Positions 1 to 7,115 of a stretch of 14,185 bases of DNA are shown here, in pieces. The number at the start of each line of letters is the position of its first letter. Position 1 is the stretch's first letter. This DNA comes from Pseudomonadota bacterium. Lineage in GTDB: Bacteria; Pseudomonadota; Gammaproteobacteria; Burkholderiales; Thiobacillaceae. Both the position numbers and the translations under genes were made by a program. The stretch is taken from assembly GCA_021821425.1 (NCBI GenBank), contig JAKACL010000044.1, positions 1-14,185 on the forward strand, read 5' to 3'. The notes beneath the pieces are model-generated. The model had not been told where the DNA came from, did no database searches, and saw only the letters and a list, made by a program, of their open reading frames with translations.

Positions 1-283
1 CGAGCTGATCGCCAACGGGCGCACCGACGAGGACATCGCGCGCGAGATCGGCTGCGACGCGCTCATCTACCAGGATCTCGACGCCATGGTGGAGGTGGTG
101 CGCGCGGGCAATCCGGCGATTCTCGATTTCGACACCTCGTGCTTCGACGGCCGCTACATCACTGGCGACGTCACGCCGGAATACCTGAATTACGTGGAGG
201 CCGTGCGCAATGGCGAAACCCCGCCGCCGTCGGCGCTGTCGACCCAGCAACTCGATCTCAATCTGGCGGCGTCCAACGGTTGA
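1..283 (+). CDS. purF: Amidophosphoribosyltransferase, C-terminal part (5' end outside window)
   Basis: This is the last 93 residues of glutamine phosphoribosylpyrophosphate amidotransferase, the cytoplasmic enzyme that commits PRPP to purine synthesis by making phosphoribosylamine. The first complete codon is at base 2 and the TGA stop is at 281-283. The stretch reading ELIANGRTDEDIAREIG followed by DALIYQDLDAMVEVVR is typical of the tail of PurF. The catalytic N-terminal cysteine and the PRPP-binding loop lie upstream of the window. The remaining tail, ending in a Leu/Asn/Ala-rich stretch, is variable in the family. purF next to metZ is a common betaproteobacterial order. Here a riboswitch and terminator separate them, so metZ probably has its own regulation. 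Identity is confident; the gene is incomplete only because of the window edge. Confidence 0.93.
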   Translation, partial: ELIANGRTDEDIAREIGCDALIYQDLDAMVEVVRAGNPAILDFDTSCFDGRYITGDVTPEYLNYVEAVRNGETPPPSALSTQQLDLNLAASNG

Positions 284-312
284 CCCGGTTGGGCGTCGGG
301 CGTACATTGTCC

Positions 313-365
313 TGGCGCCGATTTGAACTCCAGCTTGCGGGCGCTTGATAAATTCGGCTAAAGCG
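313..365 (+). promoter_or_regulatory. SAM-II (SAM_alpha-type) riboswitch aptamer upstream of metZ
   Basis: The leader carries the two signature blocks of SAM-II aptamers, GATTTGA at 320-326 and GCTAAAGC at 357-364, with TTGATAAAT at 345-353 between them. A P1 helix can form between GGCGC (314-318) and GCGCT (341-345), with one G-U pair. For the pseudoknot, AGCT (332-335) can pair with GGCT (356-359); GCTT (333-336) with AAGC (361-364) is an alternative register. SAM-II RNAs are known to bind S-adenosylmethionine and to sit before methionine biosynthesis genes, which fits the next gene, metZ. An intrinsic terminator follows at 370-409, so control is probably by transcription termination. The sequence match is read directly; ligand binding and mode are inferred from the family. 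Confidence 0.88.
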
Positions 366-369
366 TCAA

Positions 370-409
370 CCCCGAACTGGCGCCTGCCGTTCGGGGTTTT
401 TTATTTTTT
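370..409 (+). terminator. Intrinsic terminator, probable riboswitch expression platform
   Basis: CCCCGAAC (370-377) pairs perfectly with GTTCGGGG (389-396) around an 11-base loop, followed by a T-rich run, TTTTTTATTTTTT (397-409). It ends only nine bases before the metZ start codon, too close to be just the purF terminator. The loop bases 379-387 can also pair with 337-345, which contains the 3' strand of riboswitch P1. That competing helix would disfavour the terminator when the aptamer is unfolded. It presumably also ends transcripts arriving from purF. Confidence 0.88.
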
Positions 410-418
410 GGATCGAAT

Positions 419-1594
419 ATGAACAACGACGATTACGACATCGAGACGCTGGGCGTCCGCGCCGGCACGGTGCGCAGCCAGTTCAACGAACACTCGGAGG
501 CGCTGTTCCTGACCTCCAGCTTCGTTTTCAGGAACGCGGCCGAAGCCGCCGCGCGCTTCAAGGGCGAACAACCCGGCCCGATCTACGCACGCTTCACCAA
601 CCCTACCGTCCAGATGATGGAAGCGCGGCTGGCCGCGCTGGAAGGCGCCGAGCGCTGCGTGGCGTTTTCGTCCGGCATGGCGGCGATCCTGGCCACCGTG
701 ATGGGCCTGATGAAGGCGGGCGAGCATGTGGTCGCCTCGCGCTCGATTTTCGGTTCCACGGTGCAGCTGTTCTCCAACATCCTCGGCCGCTTCGGCGTCG
801 AGACGACCTACGTCTCGCCGACCGATCCGGCAGCGTGGCGCGCGGCCGTGAAGCCGAACACCAAATTGTTCTTTGTCGAGTCGCCGTCGAACCCGCTGAC
901 CGAGGTGAGCGACATCCGTGCGCTGGCGGATATCGCGCACGAAACCGGCGCGTGGCTCGCGGTCGACAACTGCTTCTGTTCGCCGGCGTTGCAGAAGCCG
1001 CTGGCGTTCGGTGCCGACATCATCATTCATTCCGCGACCAAATATCTCGACGGCCAGGGCAGGGTGCTGGGCGGCGCAGTGCTCGGCAGCCAGGCGCTGA
1101 TGGAAGGCGTCTACACCTTTCTGCGCACCGCCGGACCGACGCTGTCGGCCTTCAACGCCTGGGTGATCCTGAAGGGCATGGAGACGCTGTCCATTCGCAT
1201 GGACGCGCACTCGAAGAATGCGCTGGCGCTGGCGCAATGGCTGGAAGCGCAGCCGCAGGTGTCACGCGTGCTGTATCCAGGGCTGCCGTCGCATCCGCAG
1301 CATGCGTTGGCGATGTCGCAGCAGAAAACCGGCGGCGGCATCGTCGCGTTCGAGTTGAAAGGCGGGAAGGATGCGGCGTGGAAACTGATCGACGCCACCC
1401 GGCTGCTGTCGATCACCGCGAATCTCGGCGATACCAAGTCCACCATCACCCATCCCGCCACCACCACGCACAGCCGGATGACGCCGGAACAGCGCGCGGC
1501 GGCCGGCATCGGCGACGGCCTGGTGCGCATCGCCGTGGGGCTGGAATCGGTGGCCGATATTCAGGCGGATCTGGAACGGGGGCTGGCGGCATGA
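419..1594 (+). CDS. metZ: O-succinylhomoserine sulfhydrylase
   Basis: A 391-residue PLP-dependent enzyme of the Cys/Met metabolism family. MetZ makes homocysteine directly from O-succinylhomoserine and sulfide in the cytoplasm, a step towards methionine. Visible motifs are YARFTNPT (Y56, R58) for cofactor phosphate and substrate contact, SSGMAA at 84-89, AVDN with D183 facing the PLP ring, and SATKYLDGQGRVLGG with K208 as the Schiff-base lysine. Length is normal. The ATG at 419 is preceded by a weak GGA (410-412) just after the terminator U-tract. The stop overlaps the next gene by ATGA. Regulation is probably by the SAM-II riboswitch immediately upstream. Cystathionine gamma-synthase (MetB) and O-acetylhomoserine sulfhydrylase are close relatives; the RVLGG segment and the purF neighbourhood favour MetZ. 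Confidence 0.9.
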   Translation: MNNDDYDIETLGVRAGTVRSQFNEHSEALFLTSSFVFRNAAEAAARFKGEQPGPIYARFTNPTVQMMEARLAALEGAERCVAFSSGMAAILATVMGLMKAGEHVVASRSIFGSTVQLFSNILGRFGVETTYVSPTDPAAWRAAVKPNTKLFFVESPSNPLTEVSDIRALADIAHETGAWLAVDNCFCSPALQKPLAFGADIIIHSATKYLDGQGRVLGGAVLGSQALMEGVYTFLRTAGPTLSAFNAWVILKGMETLSIRMDAHSKNALALAQWLEAQPQVSRVLYPGLPSHPQHALAMSQQKTGGGIVAFELKGGKDAAWKLIDATRLLSITANLGDTKSTITHPATTTHSRMTPEQRAAAGIGDGLVRIAVGLESVADIQADLERGLAA

Positions 1595-2244
1595 GACTTT
1601 GGATGATGCTGTGCGTATTCGCCGCGGGCGCGGTCCATGCCGCCGACATGACGGCCCTGCGCTATGTCGACCAGGACCCGGGCGATCCGCCCTACCTGAC
1701 GCGTATCCTGCTGACGCCGGGCTTCATGCGCCTGGACGACGGCAACGACGATGGCGACTTCGTCCTGCTGGACCGGCGCCAGCAAAAGGTCATCAACGTG
1801 ATGCGCGGGAACCAGCTGGCGATGGTGTTCAGCGCCGGCACGCTGCCGCCGCGGCCGGCCGGCTGGAAGCCCGTTCTCGATGTGAAAGCCGGCGCGCCGG
1901 GCACCCGGCGCTTCAGCCTGACGGTGAAGGGCGTGGTGTGCAGCGAAGGGGTTGCAGCGGAGGGTGCCGCGCCGGACGCGGCGCGCGCGATGGCCGAGTT
2001 GAAATCCATCCTCGCCTCGATGCAATACCGTGTATGGAAGGATTCGCCGGCCGAAATCCAGCACGACTGCGATCTGGCGAATCAGGTGTGGGAGTCGGGC
2101 GCCACGCTGAAACTCGGTCTGCCGCTGGAGGAGCGCGAGTTCACCGGGCGCACGCGACAATTCGAAAGCGAATCGACGCAGCCGCTGCAACCGGACCTGT
2201 TTCGCGTGCCGGACGGCATGCCGCAGGTCGACGCACCGTCATAA
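1591..2244 (+). CDS. Exported protein of unknown function, coupled to metZ
   Basis: 217 residues, starting in an ATGA overlap with the metZ stop, so translation is probably coupled. The N-terminus looks like a signal peptide: Arg2, a hydrophobic core at about 3-15, and a likely cut after VHA (residue 17). The mature part opens with an acidic segment, RYVDQDPGDPPYL, then short beta-like stretches (RILLTPGFMRLDD, DFVLLDRRQQKVINV). Two cysteines, C117 and C160, could form a disulfide in the periplasm. No catalytic motif is visible and I cannot assign a family; short exported beta-rich proteins of this kind occur as hypotheticals in betaproteobacteria. There is no obvious link to methionine metabolism beyond cotranscription. 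The 3' end overlaps lpxH, on the opposite strand, by six bases. Confidence 0.8.
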   Translation: MRLWMMLCVFAAGAVHAADMTALRYVDQDPGDPPYLTRILLTPGFMRLDDGNDDGDFVLLDRRQQKVINVMRGNQLAMVFSAGTLPPRPAGWKPVLDVKAGAPGTRRFSLTVKGVVCSEGVAAEGAAPDAARAMAELKSILASMQYRVWKDSPAEIQHDCDLANQVWESGATLKLGLPLEEREFTGRTRQFESESTQPLQPDLFRVPDGMPQVDAPS

Positions 2245-2988
2245 CTCCTCGGCCTTGAGCGCGCAGCCCGCGGCGTCGCATACCACGTAGCCCCAGCGGG
2301 CGTACCAGTCCGGCAGCACCCAGCGTTCGCAATCGTGGTCGCCGACGGCATGGAGATGCTGCGCCGGCCGGTGGGTATGGCCATGAATCAGGCGGTCGAC
2401 CCGGTGTTCGCGCAGCACGCGCACCACTTCATCGGCATTCACATCCATGATCGCGGTCGGCTTGGCGGCCTTGGCCGTTTCGCTGCCGGTGCGCGCCTGG
2501 CGCGCGAGGCGGCGGCGCAGGGCGAAGGGCAGTCGACGCAGTATCGACAGCGTCAGTGGGTGCCGCGCGCGGCGACGAAAGGCCTGGTAGGCCGTATCGT
2601 CGGTGCACAGGGTGTCGCCATGCATCAGCAGCGTCGGCACGCCATAGAGGTCGATGCGCACCGGGTCGGCGAGCAGCGTCATGCCCGACTGTGCGGCGTA
2701 GCGCTGCGCCAGCATGAAATCGCGGTTGCCGTGCATGAAATACACCGGGGTGCCGGCATCGGTCAGCAGTTTGAGGGCGCGCGCGGTTTCGTGCGCCACC
2801 TGCTCGTCGTGGTCGTCGCCGATCCAGGCCTCGAACAGATCGCCCAGGATGTAGAGCGCATCGGCGCCGGCGACGTCTTCCTGCAAAAAGCGAAAAAAAC
2901 GCCCGGTAGCGACCGGGCGTTCGTCCGTCAGGTGCAGGTCGGCTACAAAATAGGTGCGCCCCGTTTTGTGCGACGCGATCAGACTCAC
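2239..2988 (-). CDS. lpxH: UDP-2,3-diacylglucosamine diphosphatase
   Basis: 249 residues if the GTG at 2988-2986 is the start. LpxH is a membrane-associated calcineurin-like phosphoesterase that cleaves UDP-2,3-diacylglucosamine to lipid X and UMP in lipid A synthesis. Metal-binding motifs appear in order: DLHL (D17, H19), GDLFEAWIGDD (49-59), HGNRD (86-90), MHGD, and HGHTHRP near the C-terminus. The GTG is chosen because it puts DLHL at the usual distance from the N-terminus and lies only seven bases beyond the ppiB stop; the longer ATG reading would run into ppiB. No strong ribosome site precedes it, so coupling to ppiB is likely. An intrinsic-terminator-like hairpin lies within codons 23-35. 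The 3' end overlaps the unknown gene at 1591-2244 tail to tail. Confidence 0.93.
   Translation of the reverse strand: MSLIASHKTGRTYFVADLHLTDERPVATGRFFRFLQEDVAGADALYILGDLFEAWIGDDHDEQVAHETARALKLLTDAGTPVYFMHGNRDFMLAQRYAAQSGMTLLADPVRIDLYGVPTLLMHGDTLCTDDTAYQAFRRRARHPLTLSILRRLPFALRRRLARQARTGSETAKAAKPTAIMDVNADEVVRVLREHRVDRLIHGHTHRPAQHLHAVGDHDCERWVLPDWYARWGYVVCDAAGCALKAEEL
2885..2921 (-). terminator. Terminator-like hairpin inside the start of lpxH
   Basis: On the minus strand, reading down from 2921, AACGCCCGGT pairs perfectly over ten bases with ACCGGGCGTT around the loop CGCT. A run of Ts follows (2897-2893), then CGC and five more Ts (2889-2885). This has the full form of an intrinsic terminator but lies in lpxH codons 23-35, where TTT TTT CGC TTT encodes Phe-Phe-Arg-Phe. 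It is about 75 bases past the ppiB stop and could end transcripts from the upstream genes unless ribosomes are translating lpxH. The structure is seen in sequence; activity is inference. Confidence 0.6.
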
Positions 2989-2995
2989 GGGGCCG

Positions 2996-3487
2996 TCAGG
3001 CGATTTCCGCCCTGGTGATGATGACGTCTTCCATCGGCACGTCCTGGTGCCCGGCGCGGTTGCCGGTCTTGACCTTCTTGATCGCATCGACCACCTCGGT
3101 GCCCTCGACCACCTTGCCGAACACGGCGTAGCCGTAGCCTTGCGGCGTCGGCGCGGTGAAGTTGAGGAAGCTGTTGTTGGCGACGTTGATGAAGAACTGC
3201 GCGGTGGCCGAATTGGGGTTGGGCGTGCGTGCCATGGCGACGGTGTAGGCCTCGTTCTTCAGTCCGTTGCCGGCTTCGTTCTCGATCGCCTCGCGGGTGG
3301 GCTTCTGCGTCATGCCGGGTTCGAAGCCGCCGCCCTGGATCATGAAGCCGTCAATCACGCGGTGGAAAATCGTGCCGTCGAAAAAACCGTCGCGCACATA
3401 CTGCAGAAAGTTTTCGACCGTCCTGGGGGCTTTTTCGGCGTCGAGTTCGAGGGTGATGATGCCGTGATTGGTGTGCAGCTTGACCAT
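2996..3487 (-). CDS. ppiB: Peptidyl-prolyl cis-trans isomerase, cyclophilin type
   Basis: 163 residues, a complete single-domain cyclophilin without signal peptide, so of the cytoplasmic PpiB kind. It speeds proline isomerisation during protein folding. The active-site blocks are clear: [13 protein letters not shown] at 41-53 with catalytic R43 and Q51, and [14 protein letters not shown] at 92-105 with F98/F99. The ATG at 3487 has an AGGA ribosome site upstream. The gene starts 12 bases after the upstream YkuD gene and ends seven bases before lpxH, inside a minus-strand run. ppiB beside lpxH (and often cysS) is a frequent proteobacterial order. I see no oddity in the protein itself. Confidence 0.95.
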   Translation of the reverse strand: MVKLHTNHGIITLELDAEKAPRTVENFLQYVRDGFFDGTIFHRVIDGFMIQGGGFEPGMTQKPTREAIENEAGNGLKNEAYTVAMARTPNPNSATAQFFINVANNSFLNFTAPTPQGYGYAVFGKVVEGTEVVDAIKKVKTGNRAGHQDVPMEDVIITRAEIA

Positions 3488-3499
3488 GTATGCGGAGTC

Positions 3500-4654
3500 C
3501 TAAAGAGAGGTTTCGTGAATGATTTTCCAGCGACCGTTCTCGCGGCTCCAGAACTGGCGCTTGACGGTGCGGTCGCTGAGGTTGTTGCTCTGGTAGTTCT
3601 GCACAAAGCTCACCAGCGCAAAATCCGGGCGCTCCGGGTAAAGCATCAGGCTGACACTGTCGAGCCCGACCTTGATCCAGGATTTGGCGGCGTTGACCTT
3701 GTGCTTGTTGGCGGCGAAGGCCGGCAGGGCTTGCGTGCCGGCGCGAAACGACGCGCTGTAGTGATTGAGCAGGCGCGAGACATCGCGGCTTTCCCAGTCC
3801 TGCCGCCACTGGTCGATGGCGGCGGACAGGTCGTCGCGGCGCGCATTGAGAACGTCGGGGACGACCCATTCCACCTGCTCGGCAATGACGACCGGCGTGT
3901 TGCCGATTTCAATGTACTGGCCCAGCCGTTTCAAGTCGTCGTTCGCCAGCACCACGCAGCCTTCGCTGGCGCGCGGCGTGCGGCTGTAGGTGTTGCTCGG
4001 GCTGCCGTGTATCCAGATGCCATGGCCGTTGCGGCCCTGGCGGGTATCCCATTCGTTGGGATAGGTCAGGGTGAAGGCGCCGCTGCCATAGAAGTCGGTG
4101 AGCTCACGCGGCGGCTTGAAGCTGGAAATCGAATAGATGCCGATCGGCGTGCGGTTGTCGCCTTCCTTCTGCTTGCCGGTGCCCGCCTTGCCGATGGTGA
4201 TGTAGAAATCGGCCACGCGGATCGGCTGCCCGGCGCGGTTGGCGTAGACATACAGGCGCGAGCGGCTGGCGTCGACCACCAGCGCGTGGCGGTACGGGTC
4301 CCCCAGCGTCAGCAGGTAGGCCGGCACCTTGTCGTTGGGCAGGGGGTCGGTGAGGGCGCGCACACGCTGGCGGGCTTCGTCGCGCAACTGTTCCAGGTCG
4401 GCATTGCGCGTCCCGCCGGTGTTGCCCAGCGTCTGCAGGGGCTGGGCGCGCGCCAGCAGCAAGTCGCCCTTGATCAGTTGCGCCAGCCGGAAATTCGGGT
4501 GCTGCTGCGTCAGCAGGTCGACCGCGGTGAGCGCCTCCGGCATCCGGCTTTGGGAAATCGCCAGGAGGCTGCTGGCCATCTGGCGGTCGGCGTCCATGCC
4601 GGCGGCATTAAACGCAGGCGCAATCAGCAGCAGGGACAGGAGTGCGCGGAACAT
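3500..4654 (-). CDS. Exported L,D-transpeptidase/L,D-carboxypeptidase, Csd6-like (YkuD fold)
   Basis: 384 residues. An N-terminal signal peptide (hydrophobic at 4-18) is followed by a helical TPR-like segment at about 21-100, a YkuD catalytic domain at about 120-260, and an NTF2-like domain at about 275-384. The catalytic signature is visible: IWIHGSPSN with H216 and RASEGCVVLAND with C233. YkuD enzymes act on peptidoglycan stem peptides in the periplasm by a cysteine mechanism, usually forming 3-3 crosslinks or attaching lipoprotein. The helical + YkuD + NTF2 order resembles Helicobacter pylori Csd6, which trims tetrapeptides to tripeptides, so carboxypeptidase activity is a real alternative. 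The start lies three bases after the upstream TPR gene, with no good ribosome site, suggesting coupling. The C-terminal domain resembles that of the upstream protein. Confidence 0.87.
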   Translation of the reverse strand: MFRALLSLLLIAPAFNAAGMDADRQMASSLLAISQSRMPEALTAVDLLTQQHPNFRLAQLIKGDLLLARAQPLQTLGNTGGTRNADLEQLRDEARQRVRALTDPLPNDKVPAYLLTLGDPYRHALVVDASRSRLYVYANRAGQPIRVADFYITIGKAGTGKQKEGDNRTPIGIYSISSFKPPRELTDFYGSGAFTLTYPNEWDTRQGRNGHGIWIHGSPSNTYSRTPRASEGCVVLANDDLKRLGQYIEIGNTPVVIAEQVEWVVPDVLNARRDDLSAAIDQWRQDWESRDVSRLLNHYSASFRAGTQALPAFAANKHKVNAAKSWIKVGLDSVSLMLYPERPDFALVSFVQNYQSNNLSDRTVKRQFWSRENGRWKIIHETSL

Positions 4655-4657
4655 GGC

Positions 4658-5632
4658 TTAGCGGGAGGTCTCGCCGACGATGCGCCATGCGCCGCCCTGC
4701 AAGGCGAACTGCAGCGTTTTGGTGACGGTGGAGGTGAGGCGGTCGGAACGGTAGGTCTGACGGAAGCTGGCGCTGGCCGTGTCACCCTGCTGCTCGATCT
4801 TGAGGTCGCTGATCTGCACGTCGATCTCCTTCGGTGCGCTGATGCGGTCGCGGCGCTGGGCCTCCCAGCTGCTGCGCGTCATCCCGGCGGGCGCGTAATT
4901 GCCGGCGTAGGCGGCCAGATAGGCATCGACGTCGCGCGCCGACCAGGCTTGCGCCCAGCGGGCGACCGCGGCTTCGATACCCGCGTTGGCCGTTGCGGGC
5001 TCGGCGACCGGTTTGGCCGCGACAACGGCGGGCCTGGGCGCGACGGCGGCCACCGCGGCGGGCTTGGGGGCCGCGGCGGGGGGACGGACTGCGGCGGATT
5101 TGCGCGGCTGGCCGCCGATCATGTCCTGGATCAGCGCCAGCTTGGTCTGCGCGGCGGCGTTCTTGCTGTCGAGCGCCAGCGCCTTGTCGTAGGCGAGCGA
5201 CGCCATCTTGGCGTAGAGGTCGCCCAGGTTTTCGTGCGCGGTGGCGTAGCTGGGATGGGTGCGGATCGCCATTTCAAGCGCGTTCTTCGCGGCGTCGTAC
5301 TTGCTTTGCGAGGCATAGAGCACGGCCAGGTTGTTGTAGGGCTCGGGCAGCTCGGGATAGTCCTCGGTCAGCGTGGTGAACACGGTGATGGCATCGTTGG
5401 TCTTGCCCTGGTCGGCGAGAATCAGGCCCTTGAGAAAGCGTGCCTGGGCATCTTTCGGGTTTTTGGCCAGATAGCGGTTGGCGCGGTCGAGCGCGCCGGC
5501 GAGGTCGCCCTTGCGGAACTGCTGGTTGATTTCCTGGACTTCATTGGCCAGTACCGGCGCGCTGACGAGAACGATGCAGGCGGCAACAGCGGCGAAGAAA
5601 CGTGGCAGGGCCATGTGATATGCTCGAATCAT
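4658..5632 (-). CDS. Exported TPR protein with C-terminal NTF2-like domain
   Basis: 324 residues from ATG 5632. A signal peptide ends near APVLA (residue 29). TPR-type helical repeats fill about 31-165, with recognisable AQARFLKGLILADQGKTNDA and PYNNLAVLYASQSKYDAA units. An Ala/Pro-rich flexible linker spans about 178-216. The last ~105 residues form an NTF2/SnoaL-like domain: it starts AVARWAQAWSARDVDAYLAAY and ends WRIVGETSR. The next gene's product has the matching DQWRQDWESRDVSRLLNHY and WKIIHETSL. TPRs normally mediate protein contacts, so it may be a periplasmic partner or scaffold for the neighbouring YkuD enzyme; that is inference. An internal ATG at 5614 (MALPRFF) would give a more compact signal peptide and is a credible alternative start. 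It is the first gene of the minus-strand run. Confidence 0.85.
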   Translation of the reverse strand: MIRAYHMALPRFFAAVAACIVLVSAPVLANEVQEINQQFRKGDLAGALDRANRYLAKNPKDAQARFLKGLILADQGKTNDAITVFTTLTEDYPELPEPYNNLAVLYASQSKYDAAKNALEMAIRTHPSYATAHENLGDLYAKMASLAYDKALALDSKNAAAQTKLALIQDMIGGQPRKSAAVRPPAAAPKPAAVAAVAPRPAVVAAKPVAEPATANAGIEAAVARWAQAWSARDVDAYLAAYAGNYAPAGMTRSSWEAQRRDRISAPKEIDVQISDLKIEQQGDTASASFRQTYRSDRLTSTVTKTLQFALQGGAWRIVGETSR

Positions 5633-5735
5633 CTTGGGGAAACAGGCATTCTAACCATTATCGACCCGGCTGAGACAGTCGGCGCGCCGCTTGATTCCCG
5701 CCAGTCGCCATTCTGTCCGTAGCCCGCTCGCACCC
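5633..5735. promoter_or_regulatory. Divergent intergenic region, candidate promoters
   Basis: These 103 bases separate the minus-strand TPR gene from cysS and should hold both promoters. The best element is TAGAAT on the minus strand (plus-strand ATTCTA, 5648-5653), a good -10 box; no convincing -35 lies upstream. It would start RNA only about nine bases before the ATG at 5632, which slightly favours the internal start at 5614. For cysS, TTGGGG (5634-5639) with CATTAT (5656-5661) at 16-base spacing is weak. A ten-base palindrome, CGGCGCGCCG, sits at 5680-5689 without known meaning. No clear ribosome site precedes cysS. Confidence 0.35.
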
Positions 5736-7103
5736 ATGCTGCACATTACCAATTCCCTCACGCGTATCAAGGAAGCCTTCGTTCCGCTCACGCCCGGCCA
5801 GGTCCGCATGTACGTCTGCGGCATGACCGTCTACGACCTGTGTCACCTGGGGCACGCGCGGGTGTTCGTGGTGTTCGACATGGTGACCCGCTGGCTGCGC
5901 GCAAGCGGCTATCGGGTCGAATACGTAAGAAACATAACGGACATCGACGACAAGATCATTAGGCGCGCGCAGGAAAACAAGGAAACCCCGGCTGCACTGA
6001 CCGGGCGTTTCATCGAGGCGATGCACGCCGACGAGCGCGCGCTCGGCGTGCTGCCGCCCGACCACGAGCCGCGCGCCACCGACTATGTGGCGCAGATGCT
6101 GGCGCTGATCGGGCAACTGATCGACAGGGGCCTCGCTTACCCGGCGCCCAACGGCGACGTCTACTACAGCGTGCGCGGCTTCCCGACCTACGGCCGCCTG
6201 TCCGGCAAGAGCCTCGACGAGCTGCGTGCCGGCGAGCGGGTGGAAATCGACCCCAGCAAGCGCGATCCGATGGATTTCGTGCTGTGGAAGGCCGCCAAGC
6301 CGGGCGAGCCGGCCTGGGACTCACCCTGGGGCCCGGGCCGCCCCGGCTGGCACATCGAGTGTTCGGCGATGAGTGCCGACCTGCTCGGCCCGCATTTCGA
6401 CATCCACGGCGGCGGACAGGACCTGCAGTTCCCGCATCACGAAAACGAGATCGCCCAGTCCGAGGGCGCGTACGGCTGCAAATTCGTCAATTACTGGCTG
6501 CACAACGGCTTCGTGCGGGTGGACAACGAAAAAATGTCCAAGTCGCTGGGCAATTTCTTCACCATCCGCGAAGTGCTGGAACAGTACGACGCCGAAGTGG
6601 TGCGCTTTTTCATTCTGCGCGCGCATTACCGCAGCCCGCTGAACTATTCGGATGCCCATCTCGACGACGCCAAAGGCGCACTGGCACGGCTCTACACCGC
6701 GCTGAAGCTCGCACCGCCGGAAACGTCGGCGCCCGACTGGACCCAGCCCGCCGCACAGCGCTTCCGTGCGGCCATGGACGACGACTTCAACACCCCGGAA
6801 GCCCTTGCCGTGCTGTTCGAACTGGCCGGCGAGGCCAACCGGGGTGATGTGACTGCGGCGAACACCTTGCGCAGTCTCGGCGGCGTGCTGGGGCTGCTGC
6901 AGCGCGATACGGCCGATTTCCTGCAGGCGGGGGGCGCAGACGGCAGCCTGTCCGCAAGCGACATCGACGCGCTGATCGCGGCGCGCCGGGCCGCGCGCCA
7001 GGCAAAGGATTTCGCCGAGTCCGACCGCATCCGCGACGCGCTCGCCGCGGCCGGTATCGTGCTGGAAGACGGGGCGGGCGGCACCACCTGGCGCCGCGCC
7101 TGA
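5736..7103 (+). CDS. cysS: Cysteinyl-tRNA synthetase
   Basis: 455 residues from the ATG at 5736, a normal length. This cytoplasmic class I synthetase charges tRNA-Cys with cysteine. The HIGH-type motif is HLGH at 37-40 and the KMSKS loop is at 266-270. The zinc ligands used for cysteine selection are all present: C28, C209, H234 and E238, in [17 protein letters not shown] and FPHHENE contexts. An ATG at 5691 would add 15 residues without family support; the start [10 protein letters not shown] fits the usual MLxIYNTLTR-like N-terminus, so 5736 is chosen despite the absence of a clear ribosome site. A C-terminal segment with [14 protein letters not shown] is the usual CysS tail. The gene is divergent from the TPR-ykuD-ppiB-lpxH run and is followed closely by a DUF72-like gene. 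Confidence 0.96.
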   Translation: MLHITNSLTRIKEAFVPLTPGQVRMYVCGMTVYDLCHLGHARVFVVFDMVTRWLRASGYRVEYVRNITDIDDKIIRRAQENKETPAALTGRFIEAMHADERALGVLPPDHEPRATDYVAQMLALIGQLIDRGLAYPAPNGDVYYSVRGFPTYGRLSGKSLDELRAGERVEIDPSKRDPMDFVLWKAAKPGEPAWDSPWGPGRPGWHIECSAMSADLLGPHFDIHGGGQDLQFPHHENEIAQSEGAYGCKFVNYWLHNGFVRVDNEKMSKSLGNFFTIREVLEQYDAEVVRFFILRAHYRSPLNYSDAHLDDAKGALARLYTALKLAPPETSAPDWTQPAAQRFRAAMDDDFNTPEALAVLFELAGEANRGDVTAANTLRSLGGVLGLLQRDTADFLQAGGADGSLSASDIDALIAARRAARQAKDFAESDRIRDALAAAGIVLEDGAGGTTWRRA

Positions 7104-7115
7104 GGCGCGCTTGCG

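Noticed and set aside
401..1237. A 278-codon minus-strand frame opposite metZ.
   Set aside because: Arg/His-rich shadow product; metZ on the other strand has all catalytic residues, and the frame would start inside it.
5680..5689. Ten-base palindrome CGGCGCGCCG as an operator.
   Set aside because: In GC-rich DNA such a palindrome is easily fortuitous, and I know of no regulator with this site.
2954..5722. A 922-codon open frame on the plus strand across ppiB, the YkuD gene and the TPR gene.
   Set aside because: It is antisense to three genes with recognisable domains. Its translation is a Gly/Val/Arg-rich composition without domains, as expected from the reverse frame of GC-rich codons.
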